Shown here: piece after piece, positions 1-13,600 of the stretch | How the letters are laid out: every line of letters begins with the position of its first letter | How positions within the stretch are numbered: the stretch's first letter is position 1 | From: Ramazzottius varieornatus | Taxonomy: Eukaryota; Tardigrada; Eutardigrada; Parachela; Ramazzottiidae | Reading direction: 5' to 3' | DNA length: 64,000 nt | Assembly: GCA_001949185.1 (NCBI GenBank) | Contig: BDGG01000001.1 | Location: 9,182,464-9,246,463, forward strand | Notes under the pieces: generated by a model | What the model saw: only the letters and a program-made list of their open reading frames with translations | Databases searched by the model: none | What the model was told of the DNA's origin: nothing | Made by a program: the position numbers and the translations under genes

Positions 1-3000
1 AAGAGCTCCAACATGCTATAAAATGAACCACTACCCTCTCCAAGGAATTAACTAGCGCCTATTGAAACCTCTCCCTTTCTGTCTGTTCCCACTATTCAAC
101 GTTAACTCGAGCTCGATAACATTGCATTGGAAATCGCTTGGTCGAAAGAAATTTCTCCCTGTTCGCAACACTTTATCTTCTAGTATTTCCAGCTCAATAT
201 CTGTACAACCCACGATTATCCACGTACAGATACAAACGTCTGATTTGCCAACGAGCTCTCTTGCTGAAATTTCCTTGAAGAAATTGCCCGCCAAATGCAG
301 TGACGTTGCCGTATGTAGATCATGGCTGGTCTTGTGTTACAATAGGGCGGGTAAAGGTCGGGGTATCAAGCGGAGCAATTGTAACACCATTTGTCTCATA
401 TTTCGACACGTTCAAGCAAATTAGTAAGTGAGATGTCACTGTGCAGGAAACACATCGACCCAACGGCTGACTGTCAGCGGAAACGCCAGCACGCCATTAC
501 TCTCACCTCGCTCTCTCCTACACGTCGCCATCTACGCACTTACAGTATCGAATGAAAGCTTCTCAGGTTCAAATACTCTAAAGAACGAGATCGTGGACTA
601 GTTTGTGTTTGCGGGCTAAATTCAGCCCGATTGACAACGCGTTGGTCTTTGTATAGATACCAGAGACTGCATGTAAGGCATAATTACAGTGAGACGAGCG
701 CGTCGCAATATCAGATAGAGCGATAAATAAACACATCTTAATCGGATCAATAACAAGCAGCTTGCAGCTGACAAATCGTCAAGTGACCGCCCGACAACCC
801 ATTCTCCTTCTGCTTGGCCGCTGTCCCTCCTTCTAACTATTCCTTCACACTCGCTAAACATGGCAGGAACCAGCCTACAGAGGTACTTGACACCGCTGCC
901 ACTGCACAAAAAGATACCTGTTTCCTCTAAGTATGCCAAGTAACCGTATCTTGTCCTGGGTGGTCAGCTCATTCCCAACAAAACAATGACGGCCAAATGG
1001 ATTACCTGTAAATCTCTCAACTGAAAGATCAATAAAAGTAATGACATTCTAGCCAGACAACAACTGATCATTTTCGGAATGACCACCAAAAAGTTATATC
1101 CATTACAGCGAAGCGATGTAATTAAGCTGACAAGCCGACAATGAAGATTTGGCCGATCCTCACGGAGGAAGACCCTCTCACCGCAAACTGTCTATCGTCA
1201 ACGCTTTATTGAGCTCTCGGTCAGGAATTGACCCACAGGCCACTGTTCAACACTGACCAACGGTCACAACACTAATTTTCACAGCGATGGGAAGCTCTGA
1301 TCAACTACGACACTGCAAGTGAATGTTTACTGTGCGTAGATGCATGCAAGATATCGTGCAACCGATGTAGATTGTCAATGACAAAATGATCGGCTATAAT
1401 TATCGGAGCATCTGTAGCTGATGGAATGATGATGTGATGGACGAACGTATCAAACCTTCCACTGCCCATTATTTAACTGAGAACTGGCGTCGATCTGCAT
1501 CCTGCAGACAGCCGCCCAAATGGACCTATTGCGACCTGCTGATGCGCAAGCAACATCGACCATCTTGTCACGGACTACTACCGTCACCAATCCATCCATC
1601 CATCCATCCCACACCCATCATCCTCACAACACGCAATCATTCACACGAACCATAAAGTCACAAACATTCCGCAGATCCGGCCAAAGTTCCTTAAACATAT
1701 GATGCCCCTTCCTCAGCCAAGTTCTTACCCGCTGCAACCATATATGTTATCATGTAAGTTGGACTAGCAGTAGCGCTGCATCCGAACAGGAAGCGAGACG
1801 TTCCTGATACAAAAATACAAATTGCGTTTGCGTGTTCGTCAATTAAGGAGATAAGAAAGCACGCGAGGTTCCCGCCCACCTTGCTCGAAGCTGACCCTGC
1901 CATATAGGCGTCGTTATAATAAAGAAAGGTCACTTGTCGCCTGGACGTCAACAGCAGTTCTCCTACTAGGGAGCTGTAGACTGTAAGCCGTAGGTGGTCA
2001 TGTTGTTGACAATTTGCTCGGGGGGCGATGGTGGCAGTCATCTAACAATGGACTTGCAGACGTGCCTATCGACTATCGGGCCGTAACGTAGTTTGCCTTC
2101 CAATGTTGTCTGGCCTCAATTATGGCACAAGAGAAAATCCAATTATGCAGCTAGTAATTTCCCAGCTCAAGATCACTTCAGCAACAGCACAAGTAGCCAC
2201 TCAACGCTGCCAAATATGCACATTTCCTCCAACGCTATTACTACTTCTTCGCCAACTACATTCCTCGCTGCCACACGCATATGTTGACTCATCTAATTTG
2301 TCACGATTACTGCACACTCTATAATGTCCAACATGTCAATTTCTTTTTCTGGTGGTCGCTCGGGATATTCCCATATAGTGCTCTAAAGAACATCACATGG
2401 AAATATAAGGTGAAGGTCGGTATGGAAGAATATAATATGTCTGATTCTTGTACAAAGAGAGAGCAGCTGGTGGGGATGGTTGGAATGAAGTCGAGCTTGT
2501 TGGACAGGCTATACGGTCACACCTCACTTCTTCCCTCTTCCGTCATGTTCCTGTTCCAACGAGAGAACGTGGGGTGTCTTTACCATATTTACCTGCAAGC
2601 TATGCAACGCTAGCCGTTCTGTCTCCTCATGGGCCGAACAAGGCCGAGAGTACCAGACGTATACAGCACCTCATCATATGCCCCATGCTGTTGAATATTA
2701 ATCTTGACGTCTATTGATAAATCTGGCTTAGCTGCATCCTTCACTCCGTCCCTGCAACCTAACGATACAACGATTGCAAAATTAATGCCCCTAGCCTGAC
2801 ATATTAGCTAGCGGCAACACTTGACAAAAGCCTGGCCGATCCATTCGTCATATTTGGTTATGGCCCATAACCCATATCGCGACTTCAGCACATACCCTCT
2901 AGCCGTAATTTACAATCTTCAGCATGTAAAGCTCCTATTGGTAATAGCCGAGTCCACTATACTTCATCTTTCATAAGGCTATCCGTCTCTCGCACCCGGA

Positions 3001-3735
3001 CAGCGCCACCTATTGCATGCAGCGAAGTGCGTCATTTGTGGTATAGCGCTGCAAAAAGACAGTGTGGTTAGAAAGTGGATCGGCTCTCTGACAAACGTCC
3101 ATCTTCTTTGAAGGCAGAAGATATGATACTTTGCGGAAATCGAACGGCTGGCACACGTAAGCAATAGTCGGGAAGCATAGTGCCATTAAAAGCTAGCGCT
3201 CATATTTATGGCTCATTGTGTTCCTGATGGATAGATCGGCGATAGAATCGCAGCGCACCGCAACGAGGCAAGAGCTTTCTACAGCTATACAGCGGATTTC
3301 TCCTTGATGTGAGCGTAGGATGGGGATATGGATGAAAAGTGAAGGAGACAATAGCTAGTTGGCTTCTCCATTTGCAAAGTCCATTTCCTGTCATTGACGC
3401 CTCCATTTCCGTTTGGCAGAGGCAAAGTAAGCATCGGATCTCGTTCCACATTTATCAAAGGCCCCAGCTTATCCCAGCTGAACTGACGCACTTCCGAGCG
3501 CCAGCCAAACAATAGCCAGTCCCGTCTGTAAGCACAGCACACTAGCACGCATCTCGACGCTGCCCTGATCATCCTCCACAGTAGCTTCCTCCTAGCTCTT
3601 ATTTTCTCAACACCGAACGGTGGTCCCTTCACGCCGTCACAGCTGGAGCTAGATGACCTCGACCCCAGCCGCTCCTGTACCCCCGACTCAAATTAAAAGT
3701 ACACCAGTTTCCATCAGACAGAAACTCGACTCATA
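1..3735. other. Gene-poor intergenic stretch
   Basis: No reading frame here looks like a protein exon with usable splice sites on both sides. Open frames are short, lie in all frames and have no recognisable composition. The only structured sequence seen is a short CCAT tandem run at 1591-1609. A distal non-coding exon or regulatory sequence cannot be excluded. Confidence 0.5.
1591..1609. repeat. CCAT microsatellite
   Basis: About four to five tandem copies of a TCCA/CCAT tetramer are directly visible. It is an ordinary simple repeat in non-coding DNA. Confidence 0.8.
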
Positions 3736-3737
3736 TA

Positions 3738-4829
3738 CAGTGCGGCCCCGCCAAGTTTGTGCAACTCACTTCTAGGTCTTGTGAAAAATTCAGATCAAGT
3801 TTTTCCTCCAAACCGATCTTTGAAGTCTAATCATTAGCTTACGCCGCGTCTTTCGATATGGGGTTTACTTTTGCATCGGGAACGGTCGTTTCGCAAACTC
3901 GATTTGAGCTGTTGGCGGTAACGAGAGTTCCCAACCATGTACGAATAATTTTCTACAGGTCTCCACAGTCGATCACCAGACACCAAATTGGCCGCAAATG
4001 ATAAGCAAGAGTTCAGGATGTCCGATGATGCTGAAGAGAATAATCTACTATTCAATCCCGAACGGCAACCGAACGTTTCGTCCAAAATTTTCGGGTTTAC
4101 CGGGAAACCATGATTATTTCAAAAATTTGGTTTCGGCGTAGAAATCGTGAGTGGACCTGAAACTGTGATCAGTCAGAAAGCCAGATAAGTTTGCTTGCAT
4201 CTGAACTGATTTCGAACGAAATACCTTTGGCCGAAGGACAGGAGCGATTTTTTCAAAACTGTACAAAAACTCGAAACAGTTGTCAAAACTGAAAAGTTCG
4301 ACGCAGAGAACTACTCGGGAAAACGTCTTAGGCATCCTTCCACCTAACCTATTTTCTAGTGATGACTAAGATGTTGTTATTGCAACCGTCTGCTTTACGG
4401 TAAAATGTCCCTGTACTTGCATAGGTGTCTGCGCATGGAAAACTTCCCCCTTTTTCGACTTTTGATTTTGAAAAATCAGGGCGTAGGTATGGTTAGTTCG
4501 ATTGCATCACACAACAAGATTTCTGAGAGGAGAAACACCGTACTCGAGAAAAATATTTTGGGACCACAAAACAAGTCTCGGATGGGAAACGATTCTTTTT
4601 CGCAAGGATGGGTACGGACGAATCTCGTTCCGAGCGCCTGTGGTCGATCCCTCTCCGCGGTTGACGTCGAGTTTTGGTCGAAGACTTTTCCTTTCCCAAA
4701 AACAATCTTCGGCTAAAAGATAGCTCAGGGCATGTGCTTTCACAGAATAATGCAGCGAGAAGATACGTGCTCACTGTCAGGAACCCGAATTTCTTTCAAA
4801 AGTTGCACAAACTTGGCGGGGCCGCACTG
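3738..4829. mobile_element. Non-autonomous Tc1/mariner-type element
   Basis: A 29-base terminal inverted repeat is perfect at both ends: 3738-3766 on the left and its exact reverse complement at 4801-4829 on the right. Each end begins with CAGTG reading inward, and each is flanked by TA (3736-3737 and 4830-4831), the target duplication made by Tc1/mariner transposases. The 1092-base interior has no transposase-like frame, so mobility would depend on an enzyme supplied elsewhere (inference). Perfect ends suggest a fairly recent insertion. The assignment rests on end sequence and TA flanks; no transposase is present to confirm the family. Confidence 0.85.
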
Positions 4830-4831
4830 TA

Positions 4832-7678
4832 GAAGAAGGCAAAATCAAATTTTAGTCATTAAGGGACACGGCATGAGGGACGAGCGGTGGTCTCATGGGC
4901 CTCGATATTCATCGACAATTGTACTTTTAATTAACCTCCATCCTAATCCGCCCCTGATCACATTTCCCAACATTCCATCCCAATCCAACAGTCCTGCACT
5001 GCTCTTTTCTCCCATCATGAACAATTCCACGAATCTGCTGTCCGTTGTAATGCGCTTATATTTTTCTCGTTAAGTACCTAAGGACATCTGCAGTATGCAC
5101 TCGGCAGACCTGTGTCATTTTCAATTACACAAATTAAAAAACAGCAAAAACAACCATATGAAGTCTTCTAGCAACTATCCCTTACGAGTCTTCCAACTGC
5201 AGGAACTTAATCAATCTTATAATATGCAGACGCGAAATTCGCATATACGGAGTGGAAGATCGCGTCAAGATCACCTGGTTAGTGATTATCAAGCCTTGGA
5301 GCTGCTCACGAAGCGAAAGTAAGATGGAGGAAGGACCTGGAAGGTAGTCATGCATGGATAGCAATCTTGCGGTTACCTGCTGATATGGACAAGGACATAA
5401 CTATAATCATATTTGGTAGAAGGAAGGGAAAGGGAGCGATGGTGGCAGGTGTCCTATCTTAAGTGTCCATCGCTAGCTGGCTCAGTGAGCCGTGGCGTTA
5501 ACGTCGCTCGGCGCTTACCGTCAGCGACGGAAGGCCACTGCCAATTATTAATGCTGATTAACAATTCCAAAAGCTGCCCTGACCACCAAAGCATGAAGCC
5601 TGGGAAAGCCAGCCACATCGACAGCGCACCTCCTTGCTTCCAACACAGCTTTCTAGCTTCCTGCAGCCGATTTGCTCGCTCGTGGAACCTTAGCGAAATA
5701 GCCTTTTCAACTGAAACCTCGAGTTCAAAGCTTCAAACGGGACAAAACACTTCTGCTCAGCCCAGCATCAGGTAGCGAGGGTTGAACTCCCTCAACAGTG
5801 AAGAGAGCGCCAGTCCAGATCTTCCAATAGACGAAACAGCGGCATCTCAAGACTGGGGCGGGTTATCAGTCGGGAGAGCCACAGCGAAAGAGTGCTGCCA
5901 TCTTGAAAGCCCTTCTTCCGAGGGGTAAAAGACTGCACGTACGCAAGCCTCCTGCTCCATCATGCTGGTTCCATCGACATTCAACACATCCTCCTCAACA
6001 AACACCAGCAACGCAGCCAGTAACGCGACATTCATGCAATCCTTACAAAGAAGATTGACACTCGGTCGTGTCTTACCTGGGCTTTGTCTTTTTGTCCTGT
6101 CGATCTTGGAAGTCCGTCTTGGATGTCGATCTTGTTGATCCCCGAGGGTCTTGCAAGCCTGAAACTTCTCTCGTCCTCGCGCACATTCCATGATGCTTGT
6201 CCATCCCTGCGCCAGCTGATCCACGCCTTGTAGCTCAGTGGTCGAAGATCCCCAACCTGAAAACAGAGAATAGATTAGGTTTTTTTGCGTGAATCCTGAA
6301 GTTAGAAGTCAGAAGTCAGAAGTCCCGAGAAGTCGAGATTCAGAGCCAGAAGTCCCAGAACTCCAGCTTCGCGGGAATTTTGAACGAATCACCTCCAAAC
6401 ATGTTATGGCTCACAAACCAGCAAAGAAACTGCCGCTGAACTTTTAGACTGACTGAAGCGCTTTGATTTGTTGATTAACCCAAATGCAACTCTCTCACCG
6501 GAAGTCAGGCAGCAACATCGCTGACCGGTGTCCAGCGTCCGTTATCTCGCAGTGAACTCCGAACTTTCCCAGTTTCGACTTCCGTTCACAAGGACGGCAG
6601 GGTCTGAATGTTTCCGAATACAGAACGCCATTTGGAATGTGCAAAAAACTTTCCGACTGACATTCGACCTTCTATCCGTTGTTAGCTCGGAATCGGTATC
6701 GCGTACGTCGATACCACTGAGACCAGATACCACATTCGAGTAAATGAGACGCTTTTCGATAGGAATTGCGTCGGTTTAATGGTCAGAGCTGAAAATCTGG
6801 ACACTTGGACAAAGATCTTGCTGTCGGATGAGTAAAGTCAAACTGAGCTTTGCTCGTTTTTGTCCGTGGATGGCGCATCATTATTACTGCTAGCTTTTGC
6901 CTGTGTACATGTTGGGTCTTTTTGTCCTGGTAAGTCTGGCCATGGTAATTTTGTGATCAAAAGAGTATTTTTCATTGAAGACTTTAATGCGCTACTTGAG
7001 AAGAATAGGACTGTCGGGCCGGGCGGTATCCCCGTACAATGACTATTTTGTGGACAAGCACCATTCATAGTCTTAATGCTAGCTAGCTGCCGTCCAATAA
7101 GTCCCTGGCTCAATTGATCCCAGAAGTTGGATGGATGCTTTTTCTGATCTAACGTTAACCGAACGGTAAATGCTTGCGTGCATCTATGCTATAGATGCCA
7201 TCCCTCGAGTCATTCAACCTTCTGAATGCACCACCATGCACATGGCAGGAACCCCATCATTTGGCCATTGTTTCATTCTGAATGGAAGTGGCGCACGCCT
7301 GCTGCGTCCTTTGCAATCGCCGTAGAAGCTTAACTTTCGGCTGGTGCCAAAGCTCGTCCTCAACGTCCATCGACCACCACCTTCTCGTACAATTACAGTT
7401 TACAACCTTCCTGAATGAATCTAGTACTGTATGTCCTAGTGTGGAGCTACAGCCAGGCTTACCACCGAGGGGAACGACACACTGTACAGGAATTGTTTCC
7501 AAATAGGCGGTTGAAGTTCGTTTGAACTTGTAAGAAAAAAAGTGCGTGTTCTCAAAACATTCTTAAGGGCTGCGTATAAATAAAAGATAAAAAGAGAGAC
7601 GGATTAAAAGATCATTTGTCAAGAGGGCAAGCTGACGTTCCTGAAAGCTATGGACAGGCAAGCGTAAAAGAATGTCGG
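4832..7678. other. Intergenic stretch with no supported gene
   Basis: Several open frames of 60-125 codons occur, including one on the minus strand at 5847-6224, but none has conserved motifs or convincing splice context. An imperfect direct repeat of an AGAAGTC-like unit lies at 6301-6360. The 3' end of the large membrane-protein gene reaches the right edge. Confidence 0.45.
6301..6360. repeat. Imperfect AGAAGTC direct repeat
   Basis: The unit AGAAGTC or a close variant occurs about six times over 60 bases. It is a degenerate short tandem repeat in intergenic DNA. Confidence 0.7.
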
Positions 7679-10600
7679 TTATTTGCGTAGTCTCCACCAA
7701 GTGGAGTTGGCCCATATGTCAGACTCTTCTTGTCTGGGCGGCATTCGCTTGGGACGGGAACTGTAGTACACATGGCGACTCTGAAAGGACAACAAAGCCC
7801 AGACTGAATGTATGTTTTCTAACATGAGTAACAACTGTCGGTGGTTACCTCGGGAGCTGTCATGTCGTAATTATTACGAAGACGCTTGTGGTGAGGACGA
7901 GCGGTTGTACCTACTTCAGAGGTGGTGCTGTACGGCTTCATGACGCCCTCTTCTTCTTCCTCATCTGAATGAGACTGTCGTTGATAAGAGCTGCCGGAAC
8001 CCTGCCGCCGTTGTTCTTGCCCCTCAAAGATGCGCAGATCGTCTTGAGAGGACATGGGTCGCCGTCGGCGATTGGCTGCTGAGCCTTCACGATCTGTCTG
8101 CCCAGTGTCAACATAGACGCCCGAATCGGTATCGTGCAGTATCAACTGTGGACTTGCGTTCTTATCCTATAAGCCAACCAAATACCCCTCTTCGATACTG
8201 CCCATTAATTGTCATGTTATCTCAAGGAACATTTGGGCAGATACAAGACTTACCCGTAGGCTGTTGAGTATATTATGGTCAGAAACTGATTTGATGGACT
8301 TATTGTCAGGATCGTTTCTTGGCAGGGTTTCTTCTTTACCAGTGGGTGAAGGTAGCAGGTCTTGGTCAGGAAGACTAGACCGTCTCTCCGTCACAGTTTC
8401 ATTGAAGGTGACCATTTCCTTAGCGGAAGGCGGCGAAGAGAGGGAGATGTTGGAAGGCGGTCTTTCCAGGTCCTGAAGGCGTGTCACTTCCGCCTGCTCT
8501 TCCAGGCTGTCGCGCTTGAGCGAGGACGTTTCGGCCTCTCTTAGCGGGCTGACCGATTCTTCGGGGATGGCAAAGTCGACTGCATCGTCAACTTCCCGTT
8601 TACTAACCGACTCCTCCAGCCGTTCAAAATCCAACAGACTCTGGTTGTCCCTATCTCGCTCTCGCTCACGGACTGAATCGACCGACAAGGTTCGATGGAC
8701 AAGGACGCTTTCTTCCAGGTACTCTTGCCGCAGTATCACTTCTTCCTCAACTTGAGAGGCACTAGCTGGTCGGAGTTTTGTGCCTGTTTCCGTGAAGAAC
8801 TCGTTGATATCGTCGTCGTCGAGGTCGAGGTCGAAGCGCTCCGCCTGGCGATGAAGTGTCGCTTGGGACAAGGAGCGTTGACTGGGGGCTGGCGACTCGT
8901 GGTCCAGACTGCCGCCTTCGACAATGTTGTCTTTCAGCTCCGTCTTTTGCACCACCGTCCCATCTTCCGGGTTGACGCTGATTTCACTGCTGTTCTCTAC
9001 AATGCGGTTCATACTGTCGCGCGAGTAGAAGGCACTTCGCTTCTTCAACAAGGGCTTCCGTAGGCCGCCATTTGGCAAGAGCTGCAAAAAGCCCCCCAGT
9101 TACACAACAAGGCCAAACGGCACACAAGTTGTTTAACCCCCACTACGTCCAACATAAAATCTATCATTCTCTACGCCGATTTTAGGCAATTCTCTACAGG
9201 ACTTTCCGCTTGCATTGCAAGCAGGCTGAAACAAAGACCTTGTTGTAAAAAGAGGACTTACACGTAAGCCTGAGCCATCGCTACTTTCGCCAGAAAGATT
9301 CTGACTTCCCTTCTGCAAATATAGCAGCAAGCGTTATCACGAGGACGAAAATTGAGCAGTAAATCTATACCAACGGGAAAGTAGGGACTTACCCGGCTTA
9401 CGGTGCTGGACTCGCCGATGTCTCCGCCACTGTCGCTCTTTGGTAGGTGGAAGCTGTCCAGGGTACTAGCTCTGGAGAAGAAGGCCGAGGTATGGTCCAG
9501 CATATCGTCAATGCTATCCCTTTCTCCCATGGCACTAAACTCCCGCGCAATGTCCCGTTGCACTGCCGAAGGTAGCCGCTCTCCCTCCTCCGCCGGCAAC
9601 ATCTGCATCAAGAAGGTATTTGTGTTACGGTACCACGGTCAAACCTGGCTTTGCATGATTAATCAGTAGAGATAGATGGTGTACCAGCATATTTTGTTGG
9701 CTGGCTTCTCCATTTTCAGCCTTGTCTTCCTCTTCTTCCTCCAAGTCGGTGTTGGTGTAGAAGGCCGGCTGTTCCTCCACCATATGGTCAATGACACTAT
9801 CATGAGAGCGCCGCTTGACTTCCTTGACACTGTTCAAGGACTGCGTAGACCCATTGAGCCTCTTTAATTCCTCTTCATCGGTCGACCTCAGGCTGTGGTG
9901 ATCGTCATCGTCCTGCGACATCAAGTCGGGCGGAGTGGCCTCATCCAAGCTGGCGCCCGGGTCCACCAGCACAAAGGCCGGTTGTCGCTCCAGCTGGCTC
10001 TCCCTTCGCTGTCCATCGTTGGTAGAGATGACCAAGTCCGAGGTGGGCAGTGCTCTCGTCTTGGACAAGTCATCCTCCTTCTCGTATTCATGATCGGAGC
10101 TAGAGTGAGGGTAGAACTGCCCCGTCTGCTCCATCATGTCGTCCAGGCTGTCTCGCCCATTCAAGCCCATGCGCGAACTTCGATCCTCGGCCAGCAAAGC
10201 AGCACTGAAGCCAGCAGTCACCCTGAAGATGGGATCCTTGTCGTAGCCATTGTGTGGTAAGGTATTAATGTCTAGTTGGTCCTCGGTGACGTCCAGGCTT
10301 TCGGTTCGCGGCACGGCATCCCAATCGCGGGTCTCTGAGGAGGCTTTACGGATACCTTCACGTGCTTCCGTACGGAGGCGTTTGGCAGCATGGATGGCTG
10401 AAGAGACGGCTTTCATGGAGGTGCTGGGTGAGGAAGGGAAGGTGAAGTCGGTGCGGGCAATGTCATGTGCAGAACCGATGCTGGCGCCATCAGTGGGCAG
10501 CACTGTCACAATGCCATCAGCCGGCTTGACGTCTTCAACTTTTTGCGTCGTGACACCTTCCGCCAGACGCTCTTCTTCCAGATGTTTCTCTGTAAAGCCC

Positions 10601-13600
10601 AACAATAACTTGAAGATTCTGCGGTCTTTTTGCCAGCAGCCTATAACCATAGCTTCGCATCATCTGCGACTTGAGCATTATTTCGTTAGCACAACCGTTT
10701 GCTGGAAGTGTACTATACCAGGAAAGACTGTAGGAAAATGCCGAGATTTTGTCTATATGACAGTGGCCCCTCGCCTATCCACATGAGACCGATCTGATTT
10801 GTTATCGACATCAACGAAAACAAACACAAAACGAAACTGCAGCAATGGATTTTTGTGCATGAAACTGAAGCCAGTTTCAGCTAACCTTCTCTAGAGAGAT
10901 GGGAGTACTAGTATGCCGTACCTAGCTGGGCTGATTTTTCTCGTAAGGATTGGACGGAAGGAGTGAGGGCCCTTCTGGAGACATTGTCATCCTCCTTGGT
11001 GGTGGGCACCTCCACTTCCTCCCAGGTCTGCACTGGGGTAGTCTGCATAAGGTTGTCCTGTAATGGCGACTTGGAGGAGGATGGGCGCGCTCTTTCGATG
11101 CCCAGATTGGGTGATGGTCCCAGGTAGGGAGCGGAAGGCTGGGGTGGCTCCAGCGAGCTGCGGCCTTCCGTTGACCGTAAGACTTGATACTGGCTGGTGA
11201 CGGCTTCCGTCGTCGACAAACGCGGGCTGCGTGCTGCCGCCCGTATCAAGGCTGCTTGCGGAGCATTGTACTCACTACAGAAAATCACTTGTTCAAAACT
11301 CCTTCATTCTCCTTCATTATCATTGTCATCTTATCACCTTTCTGTGTCGTTACAGCATCGATAGCACCATGCAAAGAGGCAGATGAGGATGGCCAGCACG
11401 ACAATGCCCAATATGACCAAGGCAATGATCAAGAGGATGTCTATGGGGGAAATGAACAGTAGGGCATGGAAAGATTGATAGCACCATCGGAAAGTGGGGA
11501 AGCTTACAATAGGCTGGATGAAGACACAGAGTGGCGAAGTGATAATAATTGCTGGGACATCTACGGAAGGAAAAAGACAGAGCAACGGCTACTACAACGT
11601 CTTTTACCTATCTACAGTATCGTGCGGTGCGTAACGCACATACCCCAGTATTGTTCCATTGGCCAAGAGTGTTGTCTGGTTAGGGAATCCACAAAGTCGA
11701 CCAGGAAAGACAAGGGCCAAATCGACAAAGCCAGGTCGACAGACACAGGCAAAACTGCCGAAAGAGTTGCGGCAATCGGCGTTGACGTCACAAACAGGCG
11801 CATCCAAGTCACATTCACTAACATCTGCAGGGATACAAAAGCCACCAATCATCTACAGTGGTGAACAAGAGAGGGTCAATTCACCGTCTTCCTACCGCGA
11901 ACGTTGACCAGATAAGTGTTGGATGTATTGTTGGTATTTTCCGCTTTGACCCGCAGAGCAGGAGAGGGAAAGGAAGTGGGGGCAAGGAGGCCCTGGTTGC
12001 GGACCAGGACATCGGCCAGCGCGCGGATAAGGTCAAAGGGAAGAGTGGCTTGTGACGTGTTGGTGGAGAGGAAGGACAAGGCTACGCTAGAGACGACACT
12101 GCCGGCTGAGAAGCCCAGGGGATGACATGACCCTCCTCCATAACGATCAGCTATAGCGCTCTGCCGAATCAATTCTTCCATCTACGACAAAACAACACAA
12201 TCATGTCCAGTACTCCGTCAACTAGACTATTCGGAAGGAAAGAAGATGTCTCTTCACCTGATAGCAAACGATGACGGACAACTGTTGCGTGGAGGGATTG
12301 TTCAAGTCAGCCAGGTAGGGGCGGAACTGCAATGTCTGGTTACACAACTGATCCATGGTCACGGCCACATTGTACTGAAACGACACTACGAAATACAAAG
12401 AAGGGATAAATTAATATATCCAACAGGCTTGTTCGATAGGAAGGCCAAAGGAAAGAGCGACTTACACTCACAGCCACCGCTCATGCTATTACGCGTGGTT
12501 CCTTCTCGGCAATCGCATCGTCCAGCCGGTCTGACACACACTTCATTGAGGTCGTCGCGACAATCCTGACTGCATGCCTTGGTCCCATTACTTAGACTGG
12601 AATAGGCCCTGCGAAAGAGATCGCCGAAACAATCATAGACTTGTTCCAAGGGCTTAGCCAAGTCTTCGGGGCTTGTAGCGTTATCCAACAGTGGCGGAAG
12701 ACTCTGAAGAAGGGGTGCCGTGCCCGGCCGGAAGCGAGTGGGTGACCACAGTCTATCGGTTGGGTAGGCTGCAGGATTAATCAGCCCGTTGGGTAAGAGT
12801 GGCTCAACGGCTGGCAGTGGTGGCGGTGAGGCAACTTCCACTGCCGTATTCCCCAACACAATCGTCACCGGTGACAGTGTAGTATTCAACTGTCCGCTGT
12901 CTGTGTCGGCCCTAGCTGCTGCGCCTACGTAAGGCCTACTATTTGTGCTTGTTGCGCTATTGGTGTAAGGAGGCACTCTTGTACTTGCACCACCAAAGGA
13001 GTTAGATGCCAGTGCTGCACCGGCAGCGCCAGCCGCCACAGCAGCGCTCAAATCCGTCAGTGTATCACCAGGTCGCGGATTATCACCAGTTGACGCTGCG
13101 GAAGGGGCCGTGTTGACAGCCACCAGTAAGGTTGACAATGTGACGGAAGTGGAGTACGAGTTGGTGGTGACAAGCGGTGGCGGAGTGCTAGCTGCAAAGT
13201 AGGCAGGGCCAGTGCTTACTTGCCCGTTGTTACCAAAAAGGAAACCGCCAAAACCGCCCAGAAGGATCTGAGGTATTTGCGTCGAGAAGCGCGTGGTGGC
13301 AACTGGTAACGGATATGATGTCTGTCGAAAGGGAAGTACCGTCGTCGCTACAGAGCCACCTACCGACAGGAAAGCTTGGTCACTCTCTTGGACACTCCTA
13401 CCTGATGTGTTCATGAAGTGTCTATGCAAAGCAATAAGGCATTACCGAAAGGGCCACCGTAGCCGGAAGCAGCGTTGCCCAAAACAGCGTAGTTGTTGGT
13501 TGCACCGTTATTACGTGATGATTGAGGCTGGTTCGGCTGGAAGAGTGCAGATGCTGCTGTCTGCAGGAAGCCATTGCTGGAGCTGGTGGGTGGTAGGCGC

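Noticed and set aside
5847-6224. 125-codon minus-strand frame with a hydrophobic stretch
   Set aside because: No recognised domain, no splice context, and it contains short repetitive sequence; not enough to call a gene.
6229-6300. TAGCTCAGTGGT block resembling a Pol III A box, followed by a T run
   Set aside because: There is no B box (GGTTCGANTCC) at the right distance and no cloverleaf can be drawn, so neither a tRNA nor a tRNA-derived SINE is supported.
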